Source of the DNA: Saccharospirillum sp040881935
GTDB lineage: Bacteria; Pseudomonadota; Gammaproteobacteria; Pseudomonadales; Natronospirillaceae
NCBI RefSeq assembly: GCF_040881935.1
Contig: NZ_JBBECH010000081.1
Location: 1 to 64,000 of the forward strand
Direction of reading: 5' to 3'
DNA length: 64,000 nucleotides
Under the pieces are notes generated by a model. It was not told where the DNA came from and did not search any database. It worked only from the letters and a program-made list of their open reading frames with translations. A program made the translations under genes and the position numbers. This document shows, piece by piece, positions 28,120 through 38,000 of the stretch; positions within the stretch are counted from its first letter, which is position 1; every line of letters starts with the position of its first letter.

Positions 28120-28434
28120 TTATTCAGCGGGCATGACGTAGAAAACCTCGCCTGGTTTGACCAGCCCGAGATCACTGCGGCCCAGTTCCTCGACTGCATC
28201 CAGACCGGATTTAAGATCGGCAACGCGGGCACTCAATACATCGTTTCGCGCCCGGCGGTCGGCATTGATGCGCTCCTGTGCAGCCACATCGGTTTCCAGG
28301 CGGCTGACATCAACCCAGCTGTTTTCGCCCAGCCACCACCGGTACTGCAAAATAACCAGCATAATCAGCAAACCCACTTGCAGCCAGCGCAGCGGATTTT
28401 TGCGTTGCAGTTGTGGTACAGCCCTGGCATTCAC
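28120..28434 (-). CDS. ftsB: Cell division protein FtsB
   Basis: A 104-residue bitopic protein: a short basic cytoplasmic start, one membrane helix (about residues 16-34, LRWLQVGLLIMLVILQYRWW), then a periplasmic coiled coil ending in GLVKPGEVFYVM. FtsB joins FtsL and FtsQ in the division complex and signals to FtsWI. The sequence is poorly conserved overall, but GENSW, the coiled coil, the KPGE-FY motif and the position between eno and ispD are typical. Confidence 0.93.
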   Translation of the reverse strand: MNARAVPQLQRKNPLRWLQVGLLIMLVILQYRWWLGENSWVDVSRLETDVAAQERINADRRARNDVLSARVADLKSGLDAVEELGRSDLGLVKPGEVFYVMPAE

Positions 28435-28545
28435 CGGTCGGGTTCTCTCTGTTTGGCCACGCTATTGTGACGTTGGAAGTCCCCTATCGGGGGAGACGCT
28501 TCTATGATGCCCATTGTACAGCTCAGGCGGCATTCTGACCCAAAC

Positions 28546-28570
28546 AAAAAAGGGGGCCAAGCCCCCTTTT
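28546..28570 (-). terminator. Rho-independent terminator of eno
   Basis: AAAAGGGGGC-ttg-GCCCCCTTTT reads on the minus strand with a further T run, 45 bp after the eno stop. It separates eno from ftsB. Confidence 0.92.
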
Positions 28571-28614
28571 GCATTTATGGCTCAATTTTCAGCCATATGG
28601 ACGTCAGACCAGGG

Positions 28615-29910
28615 TTAACCCTGGCCTTTAATCTCTTTCAGGCCGTTATAAATCGCCTTGTCACCCAACTCTTCTTCAATGCGCAGTAATTGATTGTATT
28701 TGGCAACACGGTCGGAACGGCATAATGAGCCGGTTTTGATCTGCCCAGCGGCGGTACCCACGGCCAGATCCGCAATGGTGGCGTCTTCGGTTTCGCCTGA
28801 ACGGTGCGAAATAACAGCGGTATAACCGGCATCTTTGGCCATCTTGATGGCTGCTAGTGTTTCTGTCAGTGAACCAATCTGGTTGAATTTGATCAGAATC
28901 GAGTTGGCGATGCCCTTGTCGATGCCCTCCTGCAGGATCTTGGTGTTGGTGACGAACAGGTCATCGCCCACCAGCTGAATTTTATCGCCCATCAGGCGGG
29001 TCTGGTATGCAAAACCATCCCAGTCAGATTCATCCAGGCCATCTTCGATCGAGACGATGGGGTATTCCTGGGTCAGCTGCTGCAAGTAGTTGGAGAACGC
29101 TTCAGAGGTAAAGACCTTGCCTTCGCCCTTAAGGTTGTACTGCCCGTTTTCATAGAACTCGGACGCCGCGCAATCCATCGCCAGAGTGATGTCTTTGCCC
29201 AACTGATAGCCTGCCGCTTCCACCGCTTCTTTGATAGCAGCCAGAGCCGCCGCATTGCTCTCCAGGTTCGGCGCAAAGCCCCCTTCATCACCCACAGCGG
29301 TGTTTTGGCCTTTGGCACTCAACACTTTCTTCAGGGCGTGAAAAATCTCGGCACCCATGCGCAGCGCTTCGCTGAACGATTTCGCGCCTACCGGCTGCAC
29401 CATGAATTCCTGAATATCGACGTTGTTGTCAGCATGCTCGCCACCGTTGATGATGTTCATCATCGGTACCGGCAGGCTGTACTGGCCCGGAGTGCCATTC
29501 AGATCGGCGATATGGACATACAGCTCCACACCCTTGGACAACGCAGCGGCTTTGGCGGCCGCCAGAGACACGGCCAAAATGGCATTGGCGCCAAAGTTTG
29601 ATTTATTTTCAGTGCCATCCAGTGTGATCATGGTGGTATCAAGACCCGACTGATTCAGCGCATCGAAGCCGAGCAGTGCATCGCGAATCGGACCGTTGAT
29701 GGCCGCAACCGCTTTCAGCACGCCCTTGCCCAGATAACGGCTTTTATCGCCATCACGCAGTTCCAGCGCCTCGCGCGAGCCGGTAGAGGCACCGGACGGC
29801 GCGCAGGCACGGCCACGTAGGCCGCCTTCAACAATAACGTCCGCCTCAACGGTCGGATTGCCGCGTGAATCGAGCACTTCGCGTGCTTTGATGTCTAGAA
29901 TCTTGGCCAT
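28615..29910 (-). CDS. eno: Enolase
   Basis: A 431-residue enolase. AREVLDSRGNPTVEADV opens the protein. SFSEALRMGAEIFHALK, VGDEGGFAPNL and SIEDGLDESDWDG carry Mg-binding residues. ILIKFNQIGSLTET and SHRSGETEDATIADLAVG contain the catalytic lysine and the histidine loop. It interconverts 2-phosphoglycerate and phosphoenolpyruvate, and in many gammaproteobacteria it is also part of the RNA degradosome. It has its own promoter and terminator. kdsA, often found between pyrG and eno, is absent. Confidence 0.98.
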   Translation of the reverse strand: MAKILDIKAREVLDSRGNPTVEADVIVEGGLRGRACAPSGASTGSREALELRDGDKSRYLGKGVLKAVAAINGPIRDALLGFDALNQSGLDTTMITLDGTENKSNFGANAILAVSLAAAKAAALSKGVELYVHIADLNGTPGQYSLPVPMMNIINGGEHADNNVDIQEFMVQPVGAKSFSEALRMGAEIFHALKKVLSAKGQNTAVGDEGGFAPNLESNAAALAAIKEAVEAAGYQLGKDITLAMDCAASEFYENGQYNLKGEGKVFTSEAFSNYLQQLTQEYPIVSIEDGLDESDWDGFAYQTRLMGDKIQLVGDDLFVTNTKILQEGIDKGIANSILIKFNQIGSLTETLAAIKMAKDAGYTAVISHRSGETEDATIADLAVGTAAGQIKTGSLCRSDRVAKYNQLLRIEEELGDKAIYNGLKEIKGQG

Positions 29911-30054
29911 CTGTGACTCTCCTGATTGTTCAATAAGCCGTGTTGTGGCGCCCGAGCCCTACTGACTGCACTGCCACACCGGCTTTTCAGCTGTGGCAAG
30001 GCCCAAGTCTCGACCGCTCAAAATGTAGTTTTATTACAAAACGGGCAGCGCCGG

Positions 30055-30083
30055 ATTATAGGGGAAAAACCCCTAAATGCCAC
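30055..30083 (-). promoter_or_regulatory. sigma70 promoter of eno
   Basis: On the minus strand GTGGCA (30083-30078) and a perfect TATAAT (30060-30055) are spaced by 17 bp. The spacer contains AGGGGTTTTTCCCCT, a small hairpin that might also help end the pyrG transcript. The leader to eno would be about 138 nt. Confidence 0.6.
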
Positions 30084-30099
30084 CCCTGATCAACCAGTA

Positions 30100-31722
30100 T
30101 CACTTCTCCATGGCGCGCACAGCGCCGATGAAACCACTGAACAAACCGTGACCATCACGGGGTGTAGAGGTAAATTCAGGGTGAAACTGGCACGCCACAA
30201 ACCAGGGATGATCGGGCGCTTCGATGATCTCGACCAGGGCCCCGTCGACTGAGCGTCCGGCGATGATCAGGCCCGATTTTTGTAAGTCTTCTACATAATG
30301 ATTGTTCACTTCATAGCGATGACGGTGCCGTTCGACGATACGTGGCTTGCCGTAGCAGGCAGCCGACCGGGTGCCTTCGGTCAACATGCACTCTTGCCCA
30401 CCCAGGCGCATGGTGCCGCCGAGATCGGTTTTATCGTCTCGCTCAACTTTCTTGCCGTCGGCTTCGATCCATTCAGTAATCAGCCCGACTACGGGGTGAC
30501 GGGTCTGGCGATCAAATTCGGTAGAGTGAGCGCCGTCAAAGCCAGCAACGTTGCGGGCGTACTCAATCACCGCCACCTGCATACCCAGGCAAATGCCCAG
30601 ATAGGGAATTTTGTTTTCACGGGCGTAACGCGCCGTCGCAATCTTGCCTTCCACACCCCGGTAGCCGAAGCCACCCGGCACCAGTAAGCCCTGAACACCC
30701 GCCAGGCAGTCAGTGCCCTGTTTTTCAACGTCTTCGGCATCAATAAAGCGAATCTTGACCTTGGTTCGCGACCGAATGCCAGCGTGATCAATGGCTTCGA
30801 TCAGCGATTTGTAGGCGTCGAGCAGCTCCATGTACTTCCCGACCATGGCGATGGTGACTTCACCGTCCGGGCTCATTTTCCGGTCAGTGACGTCTTCCCA
30901 GTCGTCCAGATTGGGCTGCGGGCAATCGAGCCCAAATTTCTCGACGACGATATCGTCCAGCCCGGACCGGTGCAGCATGCCGGGAATCCGATAAATGGTA
31001 TCCGCATCCGGCAACGGAATAACGGCGCGCTCTTCCACGTTGGTAAACAGGGATATTTTGCGCAGCTCACTCTTGCCGATAGGCCGCTCAGAGCGACACA
31101 CCAGAATATCGGGTTGCAAACCAATGGTGCGCAGTTCTTTAACGGAATGCTGGGTGGGCTTGGTTTTCACCTCACCGGCGGTAGCAATGTAGGGTACCAG
31201 CGTCAGGTGCATCGACAGCGCGCGACGGCTACCGAGTTCGACCTTCAGTTGCCGCACGGCTTCCAGAAACGGCAGGGATTCAATATCGCCCACGGTGCCA
31301 CCCACTTCGACCAGGGCAACATCGGCATCACCGGCCCCTTCAATCACACGACGTTTGATTTCATCGGTAATGTGCGGAATAACTTGCACCGTACCGCCCA
31401 GATAGTCGCCACGGCGCTCTTTGCGCAGGACATCCTGATAGATTCGGCCGGTGGTGAAGTTGTTGCGACGGGTCATGGTGGTTCGTACGAAGCGTTCGTA
31501 GTGGCCAAGGTCGAGATCGGTTTCGGCGCCGTCTTCAGTCACGAAGACCTCACCGTGCTGAAACGGGCTCATGGTACCCGGGTCAACATTGATGTAGGGA
31601 TCCAGTTTGAGCATGGTCACCGACAGCCCCCGCGCCTGAAGGATGGCGCCCAGCGAGGCCGATGCGATGCCCTTACCCAAAGAAGACACCACACCGCCGG
31701 TGACAAAAATGTAACGCGTCAT
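30100..31722 (-). CDS. pyrG: CTP synthase
   Basis: A 540-residue protein from the ATG at 31722 (MTRYIFVTGGVVSSLGKG); an ATG 12 bases upstream is a weaker alternative. The N-terminal synthase domain has the P-loop-like GGVVSSLGKGI and KLDPYINVDPGTMSP. The C-terminal glutamine amidotransferase has its nucleophile in YLGICLGMQ and the His-Glu pair in CQFHPEFTS. It aminates UTP to CTP, so it supplies the CTP used by ispD and cdsA. It is followed by eno with a 189-bp gap. Confidence 0.97.
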   Translation of the reverse strand: MTRYIFVTGGVVSSLGKGIASASLGAILQARGLSVTMLKLDPYINVDPGTMSPFQHGEVFVTEDGAETDLDLGHYERFVRTTMTRRNNFTTGRIYQDVLRKERRGDYLGGTVQVIPHITDEIKRRVIEGAGDADVALVEVGGTVGDIESLPFLEAVRQLKVELGSRRALSMHLTLVPYIATAGEVKTKPTQHSVKELRTIGLQPDILVCRSERPIGKSELRKISLFTNVEERAVIPLPDADTIYRIPGMLHRSGLDDIVVEKFGLDCPQPNLDDWEDVTDRKMSPDGEVTIAMVGKYMELLDAYKSLIEAIDHAGIRSRTKVKIRFIDAEDVEKQGTDCLAGVQGLLVPGGFGYRGVEGKIATARYARENKIPYLGICLGMQVAVIEYARNVAGFDGAHSTEFDRQTRHPVVGLITEWIEADGKKVERDDKTDLGGTMRLGGQECMLTEGTRSAACYGKPRIVERHRHRYEVNNHYVEDLQKSGLIIAGRSVDGALVEIIEAPDHPWFVACQFHPEFTSTPRDGHGLFSGFIGAVRAMEK

Positions 31723-31896
31723 AATAGATCCCATCCGATAGTCGCAAAGTTGGTCTGCCGCAAAAAATCACCCACCACAACGCAAAAGCCCGCCCATTGG
31801 CGTTTTGACTGGCCACGAGACGTGTTGCGGGTGTGGGAATTTGTGCGACTTAAGATGGGAGGCCAGATTAGCAAAAAAGCCCCTCTGCCTCAATCT

Positions 31897-33255
31897 TTAA
31901 TCTACGCCATCGTCGCTTTGCGACCGATTCGATGTTGGCAGCCTGGAGGGCTGCCAGTCCACAGCCCAACCCGGCTCTGCGGGGTTCGCCTGCCAGCCCA
32001 CATCGATCGCCAGATTGGCGACCGCAACCAGCTGGTCGCCGGCAAATAACAACGGAACCCGATCACGCTGCCAGGGTGGTAGCCGGTATTCCTGCAACAA
32101 CCGTTTCAAATCCCGGCGCGCCGAGCGCCCGGCTGGCCACAGCGATTCACCGCCTTGGCGAAGTTGCCAGCGCCAGGTCGCTGGCTCGCCCCGAATTCGC
32201 CCGGGCCCGTCACCGACGTGTCGTACCCGCAGCCAGCCAACGCCTGGCCAGTGTTGCCAGTCTTCACTGACATCGCCGGGGGGCGACGACAGCTCCTCGG
32301 TGTTGGGTACCCAATACAGAGCGGTTCGAAAGCGGCGGACTGACCCGTTGCCAAAGGTGACCTCAGGCTGGGCATCCACCCGGGCATTAACCACCTCGCT
32401 GACGATGCGCTGAAGCGCCGTTTCACTGGGCGACCTGACATTTTGCCGGTACAGCCAACGGTGGATCAGCGCCTGAACCTGTTCCGCTGGCCAGTCGTCC
32501 ATTTGCACGACCTTCAGAGCGCCATCATGCGCCAGGCGCCGCTCAAGCTCACCATCCAGCTGGCGATGCTGCTGCCGGGCGGCCTGGTCCAGATGCCCCA
32601 GTGATCGGGCCAGGGTCTGGCGGTATTGCGGCCAGCGCGAGGCAATCAGCGGCAATACTTCCTGGCGCAAGAAGTTGCGGTCAAAGCGAACATCGTCATT
32701 GCTGTCATCTTCGATCCAGTGCAAGCCCAACTGATTGGCCCGAGCTTCGATTTGTTCACGGGATGTCGTCAGCAACGGACGCAACAGGTAGCGGTCTTCG
32801 CGGCTGACTTCATCGGCCATCGCCGACAGACCAGTCAAGCCACTGCCTCGTAGCAGGCGCAGCAGAAAGGTTTCAAGCTGATCATCCAGATGATGCCCCA
32901 GCCAGAGGCTATGACCTGGCGGCACCTGATGGAGGAAGATGCGATAGCGCTCCTGCCGGGCTGCCGCTTCCAGGCCGTCCCCGCTCGCCGTTACTTCAAC
33001 CGGGTACGCCTCGAACCCACAACCCAGCTGCCGGCATTGCTGCTCACAATGAGCTTGCCAGGCTCCGGCCCTAGGGCTGAGACCGTGATTAACGTGTACC
33101 GCAACCACGTCACTGGCGGGAAGTCGGGCACAGAGTTCGTGCAATACCAGATGGGAATCCACCCCACCGCTGTAGCCAACAAAGACCGGGCGCAGGGCGT
33201 GCTCGGCTAACCAGTCATCGAAGCGGTGGAAGGTGGGGTATTCAGGTTGGGTCAT
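31897..33255 (-). CDS. tilS: tRNA(Ile)-lysidine synthase TilS
   Basis: A 452-residue protein. The ATP-binding loop SGGVDS lies at residues 29-34, followed by VHVNHGLS and WLGHHLDDQLETFLLRLLRGSGLTGL. The N-terminal PP-loop domain is followed by the two smaller tRNA-recognition domains, giving the long form of the enzyme. It converts C34 of tRNA-Ile(CAU) to lysidine, so that the tRNA reads AUA instead of AUG. The ATG overlaps the stop of the GNAT gene by 4 bases (ATGA). Confidence 0.95.
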   Translation of the reverse strand: MTQPEYPTFHRFDDWLAEHALRPVFVGYSGGVDSHLVLHELCARLPASDVVAVHVNHGLSPRAGAWQAHCEQQCRQLGCGFEAYPVEVTASGDGLEAAARQERYRIFLHQVPPGHSLWLGHHLDDQLETFLLRLLRGSGLTGLSAMADEVSREDRYLLRPLLTTSREQIEARANQLGLHWIEDDSNDDVRFDRNFLRQEVLPLIASRWPQYRQTLARSLGHLDQAARQQHRQLDGELERRLAHDGALKVVQMDDWPAEQVQALIHRWLYRQNVRSPSETALQRIVSEVVNARVDAQPEVTFGNGSVRRFRTALYWVPNTEELSSPPGDVSEDWQHWPGVGWLRVRHVGDGPGRIRGEPATWRWQLRQGGESLWPAGRSARRDLKRLLQEYRLPPWQRDRVPLLFAGDQLVAVANLAIDVGWQANPAEPGWAVDWQPSRLPTSNRSQSDDGVD

Positions 33256-33908
33256 GCAATACCCGCTTCGTCGGCCAGGCCCCAGCGATAGCGCAATTTC
33301 TCACGATCCCCGCGACGCCACAGCTCGGTTCCACGGGGTACCGCAACCCGCTCCACAAACTGAGCCCCGATGCGTTCACAGGTGCGTACCGAGGCTAAGT
33401 TGTCGGGGTTGCAGGTGATCCAGAGTTCTTTCATGCCATGGTCGAGAGCGACGGTTCGAATCAGCTCACAGGCTTTGGCCGCATAGTGGTGCCCGCGAAA
33501 GGGGCGATCGATGCCATAGCCAACCTGACCGGCATAGGTCACCAGAGCCGGGCTATTGCCAACTCGCAAGTCAATCTGACCGATCAGGGTGCCATCGTGC
33601 AGGACCACGTCAAACAGGTAGGCGGGCGCCCTTTCAAGCGCACGCTCGCCCTCCAGATATCGATTCAACAGCAATGCGATGTCATCTGAGACCAAAGGAT
33701 CGTAGTGTCGAAACGCAAAGGAGTAAGCCGCCGTCATCAGTTTCTGCCACGCTGGGAGCTCTGTCATCCGGGCTTTGGCGACCGGACCGTCCGATGATAC
33801 GAACTGTTGCCAGTAACAGACCAAAGCGATAACGACGTCCGCAGACGTCGCTTTACCAAGCTTAGTTGGTTTACTGGCAGGTTTCGAGTCAGGCGGTTTC
33901 AAGCCCAA
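33252..33908 (-). CDS. GNAT-family N-acetyltransferase
   Basis: Up to 218 residues, ending with a clear GNAT fold. VGYGIDRPFRGHHYAAKACELI is the acetyl-CoA-binding motif A, and WITCNPDNLASVRTCERIGAQFV is motif B. The RGHHYAAKA and NPDN pattern is shared with single-domain GNATs of unknown substrate. The N-terminal limit is uncertain: the frame opens with TTG at 33908 inside the 3' end of accA, no good ribosome site is visible, and an ATG at 33767 would lose conserved sequence. It is wedged between accA and tilS, overlapping both. Confidence 0.8.
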   Translation of the reverse strand: MGLKPPDSKPASKPTKLGKATSADVVIALVCYWQQFVSSDGPVAKARMTELPAWQKLMTAAYSFAFRHYDPLVSDDIALLLNRYLEGERALERAPAYLFDVVLHDGTLIGQIDLRVGNSPALVTYAGQVGYGIDRPFRGHHYAAKACELIRTVALDHGMKELWITCNPDNLASVRTCERIGAQFVERVAVPRGTELWRRGDREKLRYRWGLADEAGIA

Positions 33909-34845
33909 ATGACATCAGACGTTTGTAGCGATTTTCCAACAAATCGTCCAGGGCGACACCGCGCAGTTTATCGAGTTGCCCGACCAGGGCATGGCGCAAA
34001 TCAGCCGCCATGGCTTCCGGGTTACGGTGTGCGCCACCCAGCGGCTCTTTGATAACGGTATCGACCAGGCCCAGTTCGCGCAATTTCGGCGCAGTAATAC
34101 CCATAGCCTCGGCGGCATCGGACGCCCGCTCGGCGGTTTTCCATAGAATCGACGCGCAGCCTTCGGGTGAGATCACCGAGTAGGTGCTGTACTGCAGCAT
34201 GTTCAGGTGATCGCAGACACCGATGGCCAACGCCCCGCCGGAACCGCCCTCACCGACAACCGTCGAAATGATCGGGGTTTTCAGAGACGACAGTTTAAGC
34301 AGGTTATAGGCGATAGCCTCACTCTGGCCGCGCTCCTCAGCACCGATGCCGGGGTAGGCGCCCGGTGTATCGATAAAGGTCAGTACCGGCATTTTAAACC
34401 GTTCCGCCATTTGCATCAGACGCAGCGCTTTGCGATAACCCTCGGGCTTGGGCATGCCAAAGTTACGACGTACCTTTTCTTTTACATCCCGGCCTTTTTG
34501 ATGGCCGACGACCAACACCGGCTCTTCGTTTAACCGGGCCACGCCCGAGACAATGGCCGCATCGTCGCCATAATGGCGGTCACCGTGAAGTTCGTCCCAA
34601 TCTGTAAAGACGTGATTAATGTAGTCGAGCGTGTAGGGACGTTTGGGATGACGCGCCAGCTGGGAAATCTGCCAGGAGGTCAGGTTGGAAAAAATCTGTT
34701 CGGTTAGCTTGACCGACTGGGCATTCAGCTTTTCAATTTCGGCTGAAATATTGAGGTCATTGCGGTTGCCAACCAGTCGCAATTCTTCAATTTTGGCAAT
34801 CAGGTCTGCAATGGGTTGTTCAAATTCCAAGTAATCTGGATTCAT
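33889..34845 (-). CDS. accA: Acetyl-CoA carboxylase carboxyltransferase subunit alpha
   Basis: A 318-residue protein. LEFEQPIADLIAKIEEL starts the family pattern. RPYTLDYINHVFTDWDELHGDR, PGAYPGIGAEERGQSEAIA and GEGGSGGALAIG are the acyl-CoA binding and oxyanion regions. With AccD it moves the carboxyl group from biotin to acetyl-CoA, the first step of fatty-acid synthesis. A 250-bp gap separates it from dnaE upstream and should hold its promoter; I see no unambiguous boxes or dnaE terminator there. Confidence 0.97.
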   Translation of the reverse strand: MNPDYLEFEQPIADLIAKIEELRLVGNRNDLNISAEIEKLNAQSVKLTEQIFSNLTSWQISQLARHPKRPYTLDYINHVFTDWDELHGDRHYGDDAAIVSGVARLNEEPVLVVGHQKGRDVKEKVRRNFGMPKPEGYRKALRLMQMAERFKMPVLTFIDTPGAYPGIGAEERGQSEAIAYNLLKLSSLKTPIISTVVGEGGSGGALAIGVCDHLNMLQYSTYSVISPEGCASILWKTAERASDAAEAMGITAPKLRELGLVDTVIKEPLGGAHRNPEAMAADLRHALVGQLDKLRGVALDDLLENRYKRLMSFGLETA

Positions 34846-35095
34846 GCCGTTTCCCTAGTGTGCCGTCAATGGTGTACTGCGTGTCCGCCAGCCGCCTAGT
34901 AAAGCAGGCTGCACGACAACGTCAACTCTCGACCTTGCCAATCCGGATCGCCGCATACCCGGGCGATTCAATTCAATAATGCACTCAGCCTAATGGGCGG
35001 GCTGCCATTGAGCAAGCGCATCAAACCTTATTGAGCTTTGAACAAACGGAAACAATCCGCAGATCGACTCCGCATTACTGTCTATGCCCGGACAA

Positions 35096-38000
35096 TCAGT
35101 CTTGATAGCGAAACCGGTATGCCGAGTCGTCGAACGTTTGGCGAATGCGGTGTAACACCTCATCTTCCAGCGGGATCCGGTGCGCCGGGTTCAGCCGGAC
35201 CTGCCCCTGGGCGACGCGAGACTCATAGCTGATCCACACCGGAGTGCCCTGCCCGTCTTCCAGGTCACTGCGCACCAGGTCGTTCAGGCGTTTTAGAAAC
35301 TCCTGCGTCTGAGCTTCTGTTACCCGAAACTCGATGCCACGGATCAGTTCCTGACGAGCCTGAGCCAGGGTATAGATTTTTTGCGCCCGGATTCTAGCCC
35401 GCTCGGCGTAATCGTCCCAGCCGATCTCGGCTTCGACAAAAATCACCTGATCCGGTTCCAGCAAGGGTTTGAAGCGCTGGTAATCCTCTCCGAACAAGGT
35501 CATTTCAATACGACCGGTGCGGTCGTCCAGGGAGACGATGGCCATGGTATCGCCGCGCTGGGTCTGACGGGTGCGAACGCCGAGTACCAGGCCAGCCAGA
35601 GTCTTGGTCTGCTTGCGCAGGCGACGCAGCTCTTCAGGTGGCATGTCGAGCTCACCAAGACGCATCGAGGCGATTTTATTGACTTCAGACTCGTATTCAT
35701 CGATCGGGTGACCGGTCAGATACAGGCCCAGCGTCTCTTTCTCGCCCATCAGTCGCTCTTTCAGTGAATGTTGCATCACCTGTTCGTAGGGCTCATAGGG
35801 CTCTTTCTGGCTTTCTACCTGGAGATCATTAAACAGGTCGATCATGCCTGCCGCCTGGTTACTGGCGGATTGTTCGGCGGTGCGCACGGCATCGTCCATC
35901 GCGGCCAGTTGCATTGCCCGGTGTGGCGCCAGCTGATCGAGGGCGCCTGCTTTGATCAGGGCTTCAATGCAGCGTTTGTTCACCTTGCGGCTGTCGACCC
36001 GCTCGCAGAAATTGAACAGGTCAGTAAAGGGCCCGCCGTTCGACCGGGCGGCGACAATGGCCTCCACCGGGCCTTCGCCGACGCCCTTAATGGCGCCGAG
36101 GCCATAGATGATCTGATCGTTTTCATTCACCGTGAACATGTAGTCGCCGGCGTTCACATCCGGTGGCAGAACATCAATGCCCAGTTGTCGGCAGTCTTCG
36201 ATGAAGATAACCACCTTATCGGTGTTGTCCAGTTCCGACGACATGGTCGCGGCCATAAAGGCGGCCGGATAATGCGCTTTGAGCCAGAGTGTCTGGTAAG
36301 ACACCAGAGCATAGGCGGCCGAGTGCGATTTGTTAAAGCCGTAACCGGCGAATTTTTCCACCAAATCAAAAATTTTGGTAGCCAGTTCCGCATCGACACC
36401 CTTGGAGGCGGCACCAGCAGCAAACACTTCTCTCTGCTTGGCCATTTCCTCGGGCTTTTTCTTACCCATGGCCCGGCGCAACAGGTCGGCGCCGCCGAGC
36501 GTATAGCCCGCCAGTTCCTGAGCGATCTGCATTACCTGTTCCTGATACAGGATGATGCCGTAGGTCGGCGCCAGAATCGGCTTTAGCCATTCGTGCTGAT
36601 ATTGCGGATCCGGGTAAGCCATCTCCTCGCGTTCGTGTTTGCGGTTGATGAAGTTATCCACCATGCCCGATTGCAGCGGGCCGGGCCGGAACAGGGCCAC
36701 CAGGGCGATCATGTCTTCCAGGCAGTCTGGCTTTAGCCGTTTGATCAGATCTTTCATACCCCGCGATTCGAGCTGGAACACGGCCGTGGTCTGGGCTTTC
36801 TGCAGCAACTGGAAAGAGGGTTCGTCATCGAGCGGTATGTGTGCGATGTCGATTGCGGGCTTGCCTTTTGCAGCCAGCCTGGGGTTGATGATCTTCAGCG
36901 CCCAGTCGATGATGGTCAGGGTGCGCAGCCCCAGAAAGTCGAACTTGACCAGTCCCGCAGATTCAACGTCATTCTTGTCATACTGGGTGACCAGACCGCT
37001 GCCATCTTCTTCACACAGCAGCGGTGAAAAGTCGGTCAGTTTGGTCGGCGCGATGACCACGCCCCCGGCGTGCTTGCCGGTCTGGCGCGTAATACCCTCG
37101 AGCTTGAGCGCCATCTCCCAGATTTCCATGCCTTCTTCGTCGTCGGCCAGGAACTCCTTGAGTTCAGCCACGTCGTCCAGGGCCTTGGTCAGCGTCATGC
37201 CCGGGTCAGCGGGGATCATCTTGGAAATGCGGTCAGCCAGGCCATAGGCTTTGCCCTGCACCCGCGCTACATCGCGCACCACAGCCTTGGCCGCCAGGGT
37301 ACCGAAGGTAACGATCTGGGATACCGCCTGGCGGCCATACTGATCGGCCACGTACTGGATAACGCGGTCGCGTTTTTCCATGCAAAAATCGACGTCGAAG
37401 TCGGGCATCGAAACCCGTTCCGGGTTCAGGAAACGTTCGAACAGCAGATCGTATTCCAGCGGGTCCAGATCGGTAATGTCGAGCGAATAGGCGACCAGCG
37501 AACCAGCACCTGAACCCCGGCCCGGCCCCACCGGTATGTCGTGTTCCTTGGCCCAGCGAATAAAGTCCATCACGATCAGGAAGTAGCCGGGAAAACCCAT
37601 CTGAACGATGATGTTCAGTTCGAATTCGAGCCGGGTGACGTATTCGGCATGCTGGCTGGCATAATCCGGGGCGTCCTTTTTCAGGCTCACCGCCAGGCGG
37701 CGCTCCAGGCCATCAAAACTCAACTGACGGAAATACTCATCCATGGTCATACCATCGGGGATGGGGTACTCCGGCAGGAAATATTCACCCAGTTTTACCG
37801 TGGTTGAACAACGCTCGGCGATCAGCAAACTGTTGTCGATGGCTTCAGGCAAGTCGGAGAACAAGGCCGCCATTTCCTCGGCGCTTTTCAGGTATTGCTG
37901 ATCGGAGTAACGGCGGGCGCGCTTGGGGTCGTCAATCGTCACCCCATCGTTGATGCAAACCCGGGCTTCATGGGCGTCGAAATCCTCCTGGGTCAGAAAC

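Noticed and set aside
30784..32049. A 421-codon open frame on the plus strand opposite pyrG and tilS
   Set aside because: It lies antisense to two well-supported genes, has no recognisable domain and is rich in His and Arg, as expected of a reverse-frame shadow in GC-rich DNA.
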